A stretch of DNA of 64,000 bases from Burkholderia oklahomensis C6786 (GCF_000959365.1 NZ_CP009556.1:186001-250000), one strand, 5' to 3'. Shown: positions 20,336 through 31,039, numbered from the stretch's first letter. The notes: generated from the letters alone by a model not told the origin. Made by a program: numbers and translations.

Positions 20336-20539
20336 GACTCCCCCTCTTCGCCGACGGCCCCGGCGAATCGCCGCACTTCGTTGAACTCACTTCGAGTATC
20401 GTGACCGGCGCGGTCGCGTCTCTGTACTGCGGCTTACATTGGGGGAGATTTCGAAGGAAGCTTCGAAGCGGCGCGCATCGAACGCGCCGCCTTGCGATTC
20501 GGCGACGACGCCTATCGCGCGCCTGCGCCGGACCGCGAA

Positions 20540-21595
<1,056 letters not shown>

Positions 21596-21673
21596 TCATT
21601 ATGCCGAGTCGCCGGAAAAACGGCGCGGCCGCCGGCCTCGGAGGCGGCCGGCCGTCATTCGTCCGCGCTCGCG

Positions 21674-22415
21674 CTACCCGCCGTGGCGCAGCGCATCGAC
21701 CAGCAGCGCAAACGCCGCCGAAGGCTGCCGGCGGCTCGGATAGTAGAGGTGATAGCCCGGAATCCGCGGACACCAGTCTTCGAGCACGCGCTCGAGGCGG
21801 CCCTGCGCGACATGCTCGATCACGAGGTCCTCCGGAACGTATGCGAGGCCGTATCCGTCGAGCGCCGCCTTCAGCATGTGCGGGGTCGTATTGAACGTGA
21901 ACTGGCCATGCACGCGCATCGGCACGTCCTGATCGCCCTTCACGAATTCCCACGCATAGAGGCCGCCGTAGGTGGGCAGCCGCAGATTGACGCACGCGTG
22001 CTCGGCCAGATCCCGCGGCGCTTGCGGACGCGGCCACGTCGAAAGATAGGCAGGAGACCCGACGACCGCCATCCGCATGTCGGGCCCGATGCGCACCGCG
22101 ATCATGTCCTTCGCGACTTGATCGCCGCTTCGCACGCCCGCGTCGTAACGCTCGGCGACGATGTCGATCAGCCCGTAGTCGACGTTGATCTCGACGTTGA
22201 CGTCCGGGTAGTCGTGCATGAACGCCGCGAGCTTCGGCCACAGGATCGTGTCGACCACATGATCGTGCGCGGTGATACGGATCGTGCCGGCAGGCTTTTC
22301 GCGAAGCTCGCTCAACGCATCGAGCTCGGCCTCGATGCGCTCGTAGCAGACCCCGACCGTCGACAGCAGGCGCTCGCCCGCCTCGGTCGGCGACGAACAG
22401 TATCGGGATGCGTCG
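21674..22415 (-). pseudogene. LysR-family regulator remnant lacking its DNA-binding domain
   Basis: From about residue [13 protein letters not shown] onward this frame is a normal LysR effector-binding domain of the CrgA/DsdC-like subgroup ([75 protein letters not shown]). The expected first 50-60 residues with the helix-turn-helix are absent. Instead the frame runs into a heptamer repeat (22441-22482). The gene therefore looks truncated at its 5' end by a deletion, and cannot act as a regulator. Its probable former divergent target, a tautomerase gene, is also broken. Confidence 0.75.
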
Positions 22416-22440
22416 CATGGGCAATGAGCCGCGCCGGCGT

Positions 22441-22482
22441 GTCGGGCGTCGGGCGTCGGGCGTCGGGCGTCGGGCGTCGGGC
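22441..22482. repeat. Heptamer tandem repeat GTCGGGC x6
   Basis: Six perfect consecutive copies of GTCGGGC lie exactly between two broken genes (LysR remnant and tautomerase). It may mark the deletion joint. Confidence 0.95.
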
Positions 22483-22510
22483 GATGTCGGATCATCGAGG
22501 AGCGTGAACG

Positions 22511-22737
22511 ATGCCTCACGTGATCGGGAAATTGCGGCCCGGGAAATCGGCGCTGCAAAAGCAGCGGCCGATGCGATCGCGCAGGACGTGATGCGCGTGC
22601 CGAAGTACGGCGAAGAATCGGTTTCGGTCGCGTTCGAAGAAATCGAGCCGCACGACTGGACCGAGAAAGTCCATACGCCGGACATTCGGCGCAAGCGGGA
22701 CACGCTCTACAAGAAGCCCGGCTACGAGCCGCTGTGA
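22511..22737 (+). pseudogene. Frameshifted 4-oxalocrotonate-tautomerase-family gene
   Basis: The ATG at 22511 begins [19 protein letters not shown], the normal start of a small tautomerase with the catalytic Pro after Met (here Pro2). The frame then stops after about 26 codons. A shift of frame near 22570 restores [20 protein letters not shown], then [15 protein letters not shown] and ending [10 protein letters not shown], the rest of a roughly 75-residue PptA-like tautomerase. The frame jump equals a loss of one base modulo three (for example 4 nt around CAGCGGCC). The enzyme would be non-functional. It is divergent from a LysR remnant, a pairing seen for such genes in Burkholderia. Confidence 0.75.
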
Positions 22738-23524
22738 TTCCGGCGCGGCATCGACCGGCGCGCGCTTCATCAGGCGTCTCGACGATGCGCGCGCGTTCTG
22801 GACGCCGAAACGCATGGCATCTGGAATGTCAACGAAAGCGTCCCATACTTACTTCGCCTCACCGAGAGTCGCGCGCCGACGCATATTTGGCGAAAAAGCC
22901 CGCGCGCCGATTGTGCCGGATACCGAATTTTTCCCGGTCGTCGCTGCCGCAGACCGTATTCGCACACTGTCGTATCGCGCGCCGACCCTCGTCGCTTCGC
23001 GCATGCAAGCATCCGGACGACCGGCCCATGGCCACGACCACGCCCGAGCCAAGCCGCCCTCGACCGATTCCCGATCGCGGGCTGCGCATCGCGCCTTCCG
23101 GCTTGCGGCGCGCGCATCGCGCCGGCCCCGTCGCGTTAGCCGCGCTGCCGCGAAGCGCCGCGCAGATCCGCAAGCGCGCGGTGACGATGGCGTGGACGTC
23201 CGGGCTCACGCTCGACTACGCGCGCTCGGCATGCTCGCCGATCCGCGTCCGTTCGCCTGGTGGAAGGTTGCGTGCACAACGATCGGCAAGCTCGTCGAGC
23301 AACGCCGGCAGTGGCGCGATCAGGACGCGCAGGCGGCCGAGTCGCAGGGCTGACGCGCGGCCGCGCGCGATGCGGCGCCGCCGGGCATCGGCGCGCGGCC
23401 GCTCGATCGATGCCTGACCTGTCGCCACGCTCGCCGGCCCGACGCCGATCGGGTCGGATGCGCCGGCACGCTGCGCGAGGCCGCATGATGCCGCACGGGG
23501 CCGCTTGATCCCTCCTGATGCCGC
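22738..23524. other. Long region without a recognisable gene
   Basis: About 790 bp between the broken tautomerase and the acylase gene. Open frames exist (for example plus-strand 22814-23353, ending in FAWWKVACTTIGKLVEQRRQ) but they have arginine-rich out-of-frame-like composition and no family I recognise. The 23220-23353 end could be a remnant of a real protein. The first 250 bp are less GC-rich than the surroundings. Confidence 0.4.
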
Positions 23525-26032
23525 TCAACGAGCGGCGGCCGGCTCCAGTATCAGGGTGTCGTGCGTGAGCGCGCCGACAGCGCGTTCGCTGAACGCCATC
23601 GGCCAATATTGGCCGCTCGCCCAGCCTTGCAGCAGGTTCGCGTAAAACGGGCTGCGCGGGTCCCCCGATTGCCCCGGCGTGTTCTGGAGCCGCGAGCGGT
23701 CCCAGTCCGCCAGATCGATCACCTCGCGATACGACGCGCCGCTCGTCTGCCGGAAATCGGACGGCCGATAGGTGCCGCGATGCACGGTGTCGTCGTCGCC
23801 GCCGACCGGATAGCGTTCGGTGCCGAACGCGTCGAAACCGGGCGCCACGCCGGCCAGCATGTGATCGAACTGCGCGTGATGCAGCCGGCCCCATCGCCAG
23901 TCGTCGACCTCGTCGCCCAGCCGTGCGCGCGCGTTCGCGAGCCCGTCGCGCAGCGCGTCGAGCAGCAGCGCGTCGCGGCCCGCGGCGGGGTCCGCGCCGA
24001 ACGCGCGGTCCGGCTGCCGCAGAGAGCGCAGCACCTGCCGCACCTCGAGTTTCGGGAACGCGTCGCGCGCGGCAGCCGGCACCTCGACGTCACGGACGCG
24101 ACGCATCACTTCCCGCATCCAGAATTCGTAGATCGTCGCCGGGACCGAGTCCGCCGCCATCTCGCCGTTCCAGCGGCCGAGGCGCGCGAGCGCGTCGCGC
24201 GTCTGCGGCCCGTCCGGCTTCAGTCGCGATGCGAGCGCGAGCATCGCCGCTGCGGGCAGCGACCGCTCGTCGTACTGCAGCCGCTCCATGTCCGCCACCG
24301 TCAGCCCGCTCGCGCCCCGCAGCGCCTCGTCGATGCGCATCTGCCGAAACGGCTCGGCCCACACGTGCGCGGACCGCCCGACGTAGCGATAGCCGTCCGG
24401 CAAATCGTATGCGTTCGCGGTCGCGATATAGCCGGCGGCCGGATTCAGCGAGCGCGGCAGCGCGTCGCCCTCCGTCAGCCCCGCCCATTCGTAGCGGCCG
24501 TCGCCCGGCACCGGCAGCACGCCGGACCAGTCGGCCTCGCGACGGATCGGCGCGAGCGCGCCGCCGAACCAGCCGATGTTGCCGTCGACGTCCGCGTAGA
24601 CCATGTTCTCGCCCGGCACGTAATGCCGGTTCATGCCCGCGACGAAGCTCGGCCAGTCGCGCGCCTGGTCGAGCCTCAGGCTCGCGAGATAAGCGGCCGT
24701 GCCCGGATATTCGAGGTACGCGGCGCGCAGCGCATAGGCCTTGTGATGCGCGACGTCCTCGTACAGCACCGGCCCGTGCCGCGTGAACGCCAGCCGCTCG
24801 ACGCGGCTCGCCTGCCCGCGCACGCCGATGGTCTCGTCGACGGTTCGCATCTTCTCCCACGCGCCGCGATAACGGTACTCGTCCGGATGGCCGGGCCGCG
24901 TGTCGTAGACGTACAGATCCTCCTCGTCGCCGAACGCGAAGATCGTCAGGCCGAACGCGACGCGGTCGTTGTGTCCGAGCGACACGCCCGGCAGCGACGG
25001 CTCGCCTGCGCCGATCACGTTCCAGCCCGGCGCGTGCAGATGCACCATGTAGCGCAGCGACGGCATGCCGATGCGTCGATGCGGATCGTTGGCGAGGAGC
25101 GGCTTGCCGCTCGCCGTGCGCGTGCCCGCGACCACCCAGTTGTTGCTTTCGTAGCGCGGCGCGTAGGGATTCGCCGAGTCGTCCGCGAGCGTCGGGCGCA
25201 TCGCGCTCAGACGCGCGGCGAGCGCTTCGCGGCCCGCCGCGCCGAGCGGGCTGCGCGGGAAGTCGTCCGCGCGGAACGGCTGCCCGTTGCGCGCGAGCAG
25301 GTAGTCGGACAGGATCCGCTTGTCGATCAGCCCGACGTCGAGCCCGGCCGGGATGGTCCGCTGCCGCACGGGCGGCTCGAACACGTTCAGCGCGATCGCC
25401 TTCTGCAGCCCGACCGCGGCGACCTGCCGCGCGAACGCGACCTCGCCCGTCACATTGCGCGTGATCCCGTAGATCCGGATCAGCGACGACTCCGGCCGCC
25501 ATTCGCCGGGCTCGGTGCCCGTCAGGCGAAACTCGGCGGGCATCTTCGCGGGATCGGCCTTCGCCTCGCGAACGTATTCGTTGATGCCGTCGGCGAACGC
25601 CTGCAGGATCTGCTTTGCTTCGGGGTGGTAACTCGCATACTCGGCGTCGAGATCGCCGCGATAGAGAAAGAGCCGCGCGGCGCGGTCCTGTGCGGCGAAG
25701 CGCGGGCCGAACTGCTCGGCCATCTTTCCCTCGCCTTGCCTGCGCCACAGATCGAGTTGCCAGAGCCGGTCGCGCGCGGCGTTGTAGCCCTGCGCGAAGA
25801 ACAAGTCATGCGTGTTCCGCGCGTAGATGTGCGAAACGCCGACGCTGTCCCTGACGATGCGCACCGGCTCGCGCAGGCCCGCAATGCCGCTCGCGACGAC
25901 GGCGCCGCTCGCGGCCGGACGCGCGGCATCGGCGGCGGAGGCCGCCTGCCTGCCGGCCGTGCAGCCCAGCGTCAGGATCAGCGCGAGCGTCGCGCAGAGG
26001 GCGACGCTGCGCGTCGCGTGGCGATTCGACAT
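23525..26032 (-). CDS. Penicillin-acylase-family Ntn-hydrolase, lipoprotein precursor
   Basis: This 835-residue protein has a secretion signal with a lipobox-like end (VALCATLALILTLGCTAG). The alpha chain follows (VRIVRDSVGVSHIYARNTHD, LWQLDLWRRQGEGKMAEQFG), then a spacer, and at about residue 296 the SNNWVVAG motif whose serine would become the N-terminal nucleophile of the beta chain. Later landmarks are LLANDPHRRIGMPS and GVSLGHNDRVAFGLTI. The family includes penicillin G acylase, cephalosporin acylase and acyl-homoserine-lactone acylases (QuiP/PvdQ-like). Sequence alone does not decide the substrate. The ATG at 26032 is preferred because GAAGGAG precedes it and it gives a proper signal peptide. 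Confidence 0.9.
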   Translation of the reverse strand: MSNRHATRSVALCATLALILTLGCTAGRQAASAADAARPAASGAVVASGIAGLREPVRIVRDSVGVSHIYARNTHDLFFAQGYNAARDRLWQLDLWRRQGEGKMAEQFGPRFAAQDRAARLFLYRGDLDAEYASYHPEAKQILQAFADGINEYVREAKADPAKMPAEFRLTGTEPGEWRPESSLIRIYGITRNVTGEVAFARQVAAVGLQKAIALNVFEPPVRQRTIPAGLDVGLIDKRILSDYLLARNGQPFRADDFPRSPLGAAGREALAARLSAMRPTLADDSANPYAPRYESNNWVVAGTRTASGKPLLANDPHRRIGMPSLRYMVHLHAPGWNVIGAGEPSLPGVSLGHNDRVAFGLTIFAFGDEEDLYVYDTRPGHPDEYRYRGAWEKMRTVDETIGVRGQASRVERLAFTRHGPVLYEDVAHHKAYALRAAYLEYPGTAAYLASLRLDQARDWPSFVAGMNRHYVPGENMVYADVDGNIGWFGGALAPIRREADWSGVLPVPGDGRYEWAGLTEGDALPRSLNPAAGYIATANAYDLPDGYRYVGRSAHVWAEPFRQMRIDEALRGASGLTVADMERLQYDERSLPAAAMLALASRLKPDGPQTRDALARLGRWNGEMAADSVPATIYEFWMREVMRRVRDVEVPAAARDAFPKLEVRQVLRSLRQPDRAFGADPAAGRDALLLDALRDGLANARARLGDEVDDWRWGRLHHAQFDHMLAGVAPGFDAFGTERYPVGGDDDTVHRGTYRPSDFRQTSGASYREVIDLADWDRSRLQNTPGQSGDPRSPFYANLLQGWASGQYWPMAFSERAVGALTHDTLILEPAAAR

Positions 26033-26489
26033 GGCGTTCTCCTTCGTTGGAATCCGGCAAATCACGCGACGGCGACGGCGACATGCCCGCGCCTCCTTCG
26101 CGATCGCTCGGCGGCACGAGCAGGGGGACGTCCCGATCGGCCGGCGCGCGTCGCGCGCCGCGTCCGCCGCCCGACGCGCTCGGCGGCACGATGCGGTGCG
26201 TCGCGCGCGAACGACACGATGCGCGCGAGCCACGAGCGCCGGCGCATCGCCCGTCACGACATCGCCATGGCGAACGACATGCATGCCGACTCAAGCCCGA
26301 GGCGAGTCAACGATATCACGCCGCTGCGCGAGACCGATCCCGACGCTCACTACCCGCCGGACGACGCGAGGCATGAAGAATCGAAGGGCGATACGGCGGA
26401 ACGGTCGAAGCGAATGGAGAATCGACGCGTTCCTTTCCGGTGCCGTGGATTTCAATCAGGCGCGCACACGCGATCGCCGTCCGTGCGCG
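26033..26489. other. Non-coding gap
   Basis: About 460 bp between the acylase start and the end of a LysR gene. No gene or clear structured element was seen; it should contain the acylase promoter. Confidence 0.4.
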
Positions 26490-27404
26490 TCAAGCGCCGC
26501 CGCCCGCGCGCGGCTCCATGAACGTATGCCGGAAATACTCGCGCACCGCGTGCATCGCCGGGCTGAACTCGGCGTTCCTACGCCACGCGAGCCCGACGCT
26601 CATCGGCGGCACCGGATCGCGCAACTGCACCGTCTCGATCCGCCGCCCTTCGAGCGACCACGGCCGATAGACCATGTCCGACAGAATCGCGACGCCGCTG
26701 CCGTTCGCGACCATGCTGCGCACCGCCTCGACCGACGACGTCCGCAGGATCACGTTCGGCCGGTACGGCGTCTCGTTCCAGTAGCGCAACGCGGTGTACG
26801 CGGCCTCATCGACCGTCAGCATCACGAACGGTTCCGGCGCGACGTCGGCGAACGTCACGCTCTCGCGCTTGAGCAACGGATGATGCGCGCCCACCCACAG
26901 CCGGCGCGCCGAGTGAATGACGGGTTCGAGCACGAGCTCGGGATTCGACACGTTCGACGTCAGCAGCACCGCCATGTCGTAGCGCCCGGCGATCAGGCCT
27001 TCTTCGATCGATTCGCGATTCAGCTCGTGCAGCTGGATCGTCAGCCGCGGATACTGCGTGTTCAGGCGCAGCAGATGATGCGGCAGGAAATAGCCGAGCA
27101 CCGTGTAGCTCGCGGCGATCGCGAGCGTGCCGGTCAGCGTGCTTTCGAGGTTCGGGATGCGCATCGCCTCGTCGACCGACGACAGGATCGTATACGCCTG
27201 ATTCAGGAATCGCCGGCCGGTGTGGGTCAGCGTGACGCCCGTCGCCGTGCGCATGAAGAGTTGCGTGCCGAGGCTGTCTTCGAGCTCGCGGATCGCGCTC
27301 GTGACGGCCGATTGCGAGATCGTCAACTGGATCGCCGCCTGCGAGATCTGTCCGAGCTCCGCGGTCGCAACGAAATACTTCAGTTGCCTGAGGGTTAACG
27401 CCAT
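26490..27404 (-). CDS. LysR-family transcriptional regulator
   Basis: This intact 304-residue LysR protein has an N-terminal helix-turn-helix (ALTLRQLKYFVATAELGQIS, QAAIQLTISQSAVTSAIREL, EDSLGTQLFMRTATGVTLT) and a C-terminal effector domain (GTLAIAASYTVLGYFLPHHL, NPELVLEPVIHSARRLWVGA, VRSMVANGSGVAILSDMVYR). The ATG at 27404 is chosen over a GTG 9 nt upstream because AGGTGA lies just before it. It is divergent from the pxpA operon and very likely controls it. The intergenic region carries palindromes suitable as its operators. The effector is unknown but may be the cyclic amide or amino acid handled by that operon. Confidence 0.92.
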   Translation of the reverse strand: MALTLRQLKYFVATAELGQISQAAIQLTISQSAVTSAIRELEDSLGTQLFMRTATGVTLTHTGRRFLNQAYTILSSVDEAMRIPNLESTLTGTLAIAASYTVLGYFLPHHLLRLNTQYPRLTIQLHELNRESIEEGLIAGRYDMAVLLTSNVSNPELVLEPVIHSARRLWVGAHHPLLKRESVTFADVAPEPFVMLTVDEAAYTALRYWNETPYRPNVILRTSSVEAVRSMVANGSGVAILSDMVYRPWSLEGRRIETVQLRDPVPPMSVGLAWRRNAEFSPAMHAVREYFRHTFMEPRAGGGA

Positions 27405-27533
27405 GGCGATCACCTGAAAAATCGATAACGTAGCCGGCGGTATCTTATCAGTCGATCTTCATCGCGCGCGCATTCGCCAAAAATGCCGCCGGCACGCGAC
27501 CGGCAACGATCGGACGAATCCATGCACATCGGC

Positions 27534-27581
27534 CGATATCGAAAAAATCGATATCGAGACATATAAAAATAGAACTATTTT
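27534..27581. promoter_or_regulatory. Palindromic operator cluster in the LysR/pxpA intergenic region
   Basis: Two copies of the self-complementary octamer CGATATCG start 15 bp apart (27534, 27549). They are followed by a perfect inverted repeat AAAATAG-AA-CTATTTT at 27566-27581. This is the most AT-rich part of the region and lies 90-135 bp before pxpA. Spacing suits a LysR tetramer, and the TATAAAAAT word could be part of a promoter. Confidence 0.55.
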
Positions 27582-27668
27582 GGCGTGCGCCGCCCGACTA
27601 ACCTAGCTTCGAACGCGGTCGAGGCGCCCTTTCCGGTGCGCGGGCCGTTGGCGAAGGAGGCATTCAGC

Positions 27669-28460
27669 ATGCGAAAACACAGCGTCGACCTGAACTCCGA
27701 CATGGGCGAAGGCTTCGGTCCGTGGAAGATCGGCGACGGGGTCGACGACGAGATCATGCCGCTCATCAGCTCGGCGAACATCGCGACGGGCTTTCATGCG
27801 GGCGACCCGAACATCATGGCGCGCACCGTGCAGCTCGCGAAGAACGCGGGCGTCGGCATCGGCGCGCATCCCGGCTTTCGCGATCTCGTGGGCTTCGGCC
27901 GCCGCGACGTCAACGAAGCGCCGCAAGCGCTCGTCAACGACATCCTGTATCAGCTCGGCGCGCTGCGCGAGTTCGCACGCTTTCACGGCGTGAGCGTCCA
28001 GCACGTGAAGCCGCACGGCGCGCTCTACATGCGCGCCGCACGCGACGAGGCGCTGTCGCGGCTCCTCGTCGAGACGCTGCAGCAGCTCGATCCGACGCTG
28101 CTGCTGTATTGCATGGAAGCGTCGGTCACGCACCGGATCGCGCGCGAGCTCGGCCAGCCGGTCGTACGCGAGTTCTACGCGGACCGCGACTACGGCCGCA
28201 GCGGCTCGATCGTGTTCACGCGCCGCGCCGGCAAGCTCGATCCGCGACAGGTCGCGGACAAAGTGCTGCGCGCATGCGTCGACGGCCGCGTCTCGACCGT
28301 CGACGGCGAAGACATCGACATCGATTTCGATTCGATCTGCATTCACAGCGATACGCCGGGCGCGCTGCAACTCGTCCGGGCGACCCGCGACGCGCTCGTC
28401 GCGCACGACATCCGCATCGCCGCGCCCGCCGCGGCCGCAATCCGCATCGATCAGGCTTGA
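27669..28460 (+). CDS. pxpA: 5-oxoprolinase subunit A (LamB/YcsF family)
   Basis: This 263-residue LamB/YcsF protein shows [76 protein letters not shown] and the C-terminal [20 protein letters not shown]. In B. subtilis PxpA works with PxpB and PxpC as an ATP-dependent 5-oxoprolinase; fungal and Pseudomonas relatives are linked to lactam use. The ATG at 27669 has GGAGG 8-12 nt upstream. It is the first gene of a six-gene operon that also encodes a biotin carrier and biotin carboxylase, which extends the canonical PxpABC set. Confidence 0.93.
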   Translation: MRKHSVDLNSDMGEGFGPWKIGDGVDDEIMPLISSANIATGFHAGDPNIMARTVQLAKNAGVGIGAHPGFRDLVGFGRRDVNEAPQALVNDILYQLGALREFARFHGVSVQHVKPHGALYMRAARDEALSRLLVETLQQLDPTLLLYCMEASVTHRIARELGQPVVREFYADRDYGRSGSIVFTRRAGKLDPRQVADKVLRACVDGRVSTVDGEDIDIDFDSICIHSDTPGALQLVRATRDALVAHDIRIAAPAAAAIRIDQA

Positions 28461-28473
28461 GGAGCACACCGAG

Positions 28474-28716
28474 ATGGCACAACACGATATCGTCAGTCCC
28501 CTGCCCGGGACGTTCTACCGGCGTCCGTCGCCCGACGCGAACCATTACGTCGAAGTCGGCTCGACGGTCGGGCTCGGCGTGGTCGTCGGGCTCGTCGAAG
28601 TGATGAAGCAGTTCACCGAGATCGAAACGGCGGCGGCGGGCCGCATCGTGGACGTGCTCGTCGAAGACGGCGAGCCCGTCGACGCCGGGCAGGTGCTGAT
28701 GCGAGTCGAGGCGTGA
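28474..28716 (+). CDS. Biotin carboxyl carrier protein, short
   Basis: This 80-residue biotinyl/lipoyl domain has the biotin-attachment hairpin GLVEVMKQF, with Lys45 the expected biotinylation site. GRIVDVLVEDGEPVDAGQVL is the symmetry-related half. It lacks the Pro/Ala-rich linker of the housekeeping AccB and consists of little more than the carrier domain. It starts 13 bp after pxpA and overlaps the next gene, so it is translationally linked to a biotin carboxylase. It would carry carboxybiotin to an operon-encoded carboxyltransferase, for which PxpB/PxpC are structural candidates. Confidence 0.9.
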   Translation: MAQHDIVSPLPGTFYRRPSPDANHYVEVGSTVGLGVVVGLVEVMKQFTEIETAAAGRIVDVLVEDGEPVDAGQVLMRVEA

Positions 28717-30167
28717 ACGCGATGAACGACATGAATTCGACGCACGCTTCGTTCTACCGCCCGTCGCGGATCAGGACGGTGCTCGTCGCGAATCGCGGCG
28801 AGATCGCGGTGCGCGTGATTCGCGCCGCGCAGGAACTCGGCATGCGCGCGGTCGCGGCCGTCAGCGACGCGGATCGCGACAGCCTCGCCGCGCGGATGGC
28901 CGACGAGGCGGTGCACATCGGCCCGTCGCATGCGGCGAAGAGCTATCTGAATCCGGCCGCGATCCTCGCCGCCGCGCGGCAATGCGGCGCCGACGCGATT
29001 CATCCCGGCTACGGCTTTCTGTCGGAAAACGCGGGCTTCGCCGCGCAGGTCGAGGCGGCGGGTTTGATTTTCGTCGGTCCGTCGGCGCACGTGATCGCGA
29101 CGATGGGCGACAAGGCCCGCGCACGCGAGACCGCGCGGCGCGCGAACGTGCCGACGGTGCCGGGCAGCGACGGCGTCGTGACATCGCTCGACGAAGCGCG
29201 CGCGGTGGCGGAGCGCATCGGCTACCCGGTGATGATCAAGGCGGCCGCGGGCGGCGGCGGGCGCGGCATCCGCGTCGCGCACGACGCCGCGCAGCTCGAC
29301 GCCGAGCTGCCGCTCGCGCAGCGCGAAGCGCAGGCCGCGTTCGGCGACGGCGGCGTCTATCTCGAACGCTTCATCGCGCACGCGCGGCACATCGAAGTGC
29401 AGGTGCTCGGCGACGGAACGAACGCGGTTCATCTGTTCGAGCGCGAATGCTCGCTGCAGCGGCGGCGCCAGAAGATCCTCGAAGAGGCGCCGTCGCCTTC
29501 GCTGACGCCCGCGCTGCGCGACGCGCTGTGCGCATCGGCGACGCGTCTTGCGCGGCAAGTCGGCTATCGCAGCGCGGGCACGCTCGAGTATCTGTTCGAC
29601 GAAGCGCGCGGCGAGTTCCACTTCATCGAGATGAACACGCGGATCCAGGTCGAGCATCCGGTGACGGAGGCGATCACGGGCGTCGATCTCGTGCGCGAGA
29701 TGCTGCGCATCGCGGACGGCGAGCCGCTGCGCTTCGCGCAGGACGACATCGTGCTGCGCGGCGCCGCGCTCGAATGCCGGATCAACGCGGAAGACCCGGT
29801 CCACGATTTCCGGCCGAATCCCGGCCGCATCGACGAGCTCGTGTGGCCCGCCGGCCCCGGCGTGCGGATCGATTCGCTGCTCTATCCGGGCTACACGGTG
29901 CCGCCGTTCTACGATTCGCTGCTCGCGAAGCTGATCGTGCACGACGAGAGCCGTGCGGCCGCGCTGGCGCGACTCGCACGCGCGCTGCGCGAGCTGCGCA
30001 TCGGCGGCGTGAAGACGACGGCGCCGCTGCATCGCGCGCTGCTCGAAGACGACGGCGTGCGCGCGGGCCGCTATCACACGAACTACCTGGAAGCCTGGAT
30101 GAACGCATGGCGCGCGCGGCTTAACGCCGATGCGGGCGCATCGCCGAGGCTGGGAGAAGCAGCATGA
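28713..30167 (+). CDS. Biotin carboxylase (AccC-like)
   Basis: The 484-residue (GTG start) or 481-residue (ATG at 28722) ATP-grasp enzyme has TVLVANRGEIAVRVIRAAQE, IHPGYGFLSENAGFAAQVEA, the glycine-rich ATP loop MIKAAAGGGGRGIRV, the Glu-Arg motif HLFERECSLQRRRQKI, FHFIEMNTRIQVEHPVTEAI and the C-terminal FRPNPGRIDELVWPAGPGV. It carboxylates biotin on a carrier protein with ATP and bicarbonate. This is probably not the housekeeping copy, because it is embedded with pxpA, pxpB and pxpC. It overlaps the carrier gene by 4 bp if GTG is used, and overlaps pxpB by 4 bp. Confidence 0.92.
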   Translation: MNAMNDMNSTHASFYRPSRIRTVLVANRGEIAVRVIRAAQELGMRAVAAVSDADRDSLAARMADEAVHIGPSHAAKSYLNPAAILAAARQCGADAIHPGYGFLSENAGFAAQVEAAGLIFVGPSAHVIATMGDKARARETARRANVPTVPGSDGVVTSLDEARAVAERIGYPVMIKAAAGGGGRGIRVAHDAAQLDAELPLAQREAQAAFGDGGVYLERFIAHARHIEVQVLGDGTNAVHLFERECSLQRRRQKILEEAPSPSLTPALRDALCASATRLARQVGYRSAGTLEYLFDEARGEFHFIEMNTRIQVEHPVTEAITGVDLVREMLRIADGEPLRFAQDDIVLRGAALECRINAEDPVHDFRPNPGRIDELVWPAGPGVRIDSLLYPGYTVPPFYDSLLAKLIVHDESRAAALARLARALRELRIGGVKTTAPLHRALLEDDGVRAGRYHTNYLEAWMNAWRARLNADAGASPRLGEAA

Positions 30168-31039
30168 CGATCCGATACACGTTCGGCGGCGACGAATTCA
30201 TCTTCGTCGAGATCAGCGAATCGATGTCGCTCGACGCGTTCTTCAAAGGCACCGCGATCACGCGCGAGCTGCAGCGCCGCAAGGTGCCGGGCGTGAGCGA
30301 GATCTGCCCGGCGAATGCGTCCTATCAGGTTCGTTACGATCCCGACGTGATCGCGCCCGACGCGCTGCTCGCGCTGTTGAAAGACATCGAAGCCGACGTC
30401 GGCGAGGCGGAATTGAACATCGATACGCGGATCGTCGAGGTGCCCGTGCTCTACAACGATCCGTGGACGCACGAGACGTTGATGCGCTTTCGCGAACGGC
30501 ATCAGGATCCGGACTCGACCGACCTCGAATACGCGGCGCGAATCAACGGCAAGCAGGACGTCGACGAATTCGTCGCCGCGCATTCCGGCTCGCCGTGGTT
30601 CGTGTCGATGGTCGGCTTCGTCGCGGGCCTGCCGTTCATGTACCAGATGGTCGAACGCGAACGGCAGCTTCAGGTGCCGAAATATCTGCGGCCGCGCACC
30701 GACACGCCGAAACTCACCGTCGGCCACGGCGGCTGCTTCGGCTGCATCTACTCGGTGCGCGGCGCGGGCGGCTATCAGATGTTCGGCGTGACGCCCGCGC
30801 CGATCTTCGATCCGGCGCAGCGGCTCGATTATCTGCGCGACTTCATGGTGTTCTTCCGCCCCGGCGACATCGTGAAGTTCAAGCCGATCGATCGCACCGC
30901 ATACGACGCGGCGATCGCCGAGGTCGAGGCGGGCACGTTCTCGTTGCGCGTGAAGCCGGTGAAGTTCGCGCTCGATGCGTTCCTGCGCGATCCGTGCGCG
31001 TACAACCGTTCTCTCGTCGAGGTGCTGGATGCCAACTGA
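30164..31039 (+). CDS. pxpB: 5-oxoprolinase subunit B (KipI/AHS1 family)
   Basis: This 291-residue protein of the KipI/AHS1 family has DIEADVGEAELNIDTRIVEV, PVLYNDPWTHETLMRFRERH, VSMVGFVAGLPFMYQMV, HGGCFGCIYSVRGAGGYQMF and a C-terminal LRDFMVFFRPGDIVKFKPID. AHS1/AHS2 pairs form the carboxyltransferase part of urea carboxylase and also occur as PxpB/PxpC of 5-oxoprolinase. Its N-terminus is longer than KipI, and the domain layout suits catalysis rather than kinase inhibition. The ATG overlaps the stop of the carboxylase gene (ATGA), and the 3' end overlaps pxpC. Confidence 0.9.
   Translation: MTIRYTFGGDEFIFVEISESMSLDAFFKGTAITRELQRRKVPGVSEICPANASYQVRYDPDVIAPDALLALLKDIEADVGEAELNIDTRIVEVPVLYNDPWTHETLMRFRERHQDPDSTDLEYAARINGKQDVDEFVAAHSGSPWFVSMVGFVAGLPFMYQMVERERQLQVPKYLRPRTDTPKLTVGHGGCFGCIYSVRGAGGYQMFGVTPAPIFDPAQRLDYLRDFMVFFRPGDIVKFKPIDRTAYDAAIAEVEAGTFSLRVKPVKFALDAFLRDPCAYNRSLVEVLDAN

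Noticed and set aside
22814..23353. 179-codon plus-strand frame as a real gene
   Set aside because: No recognisable family, biased composition and no good ribosome site. It is kept only as a possible remnant in the non-coding region entry.
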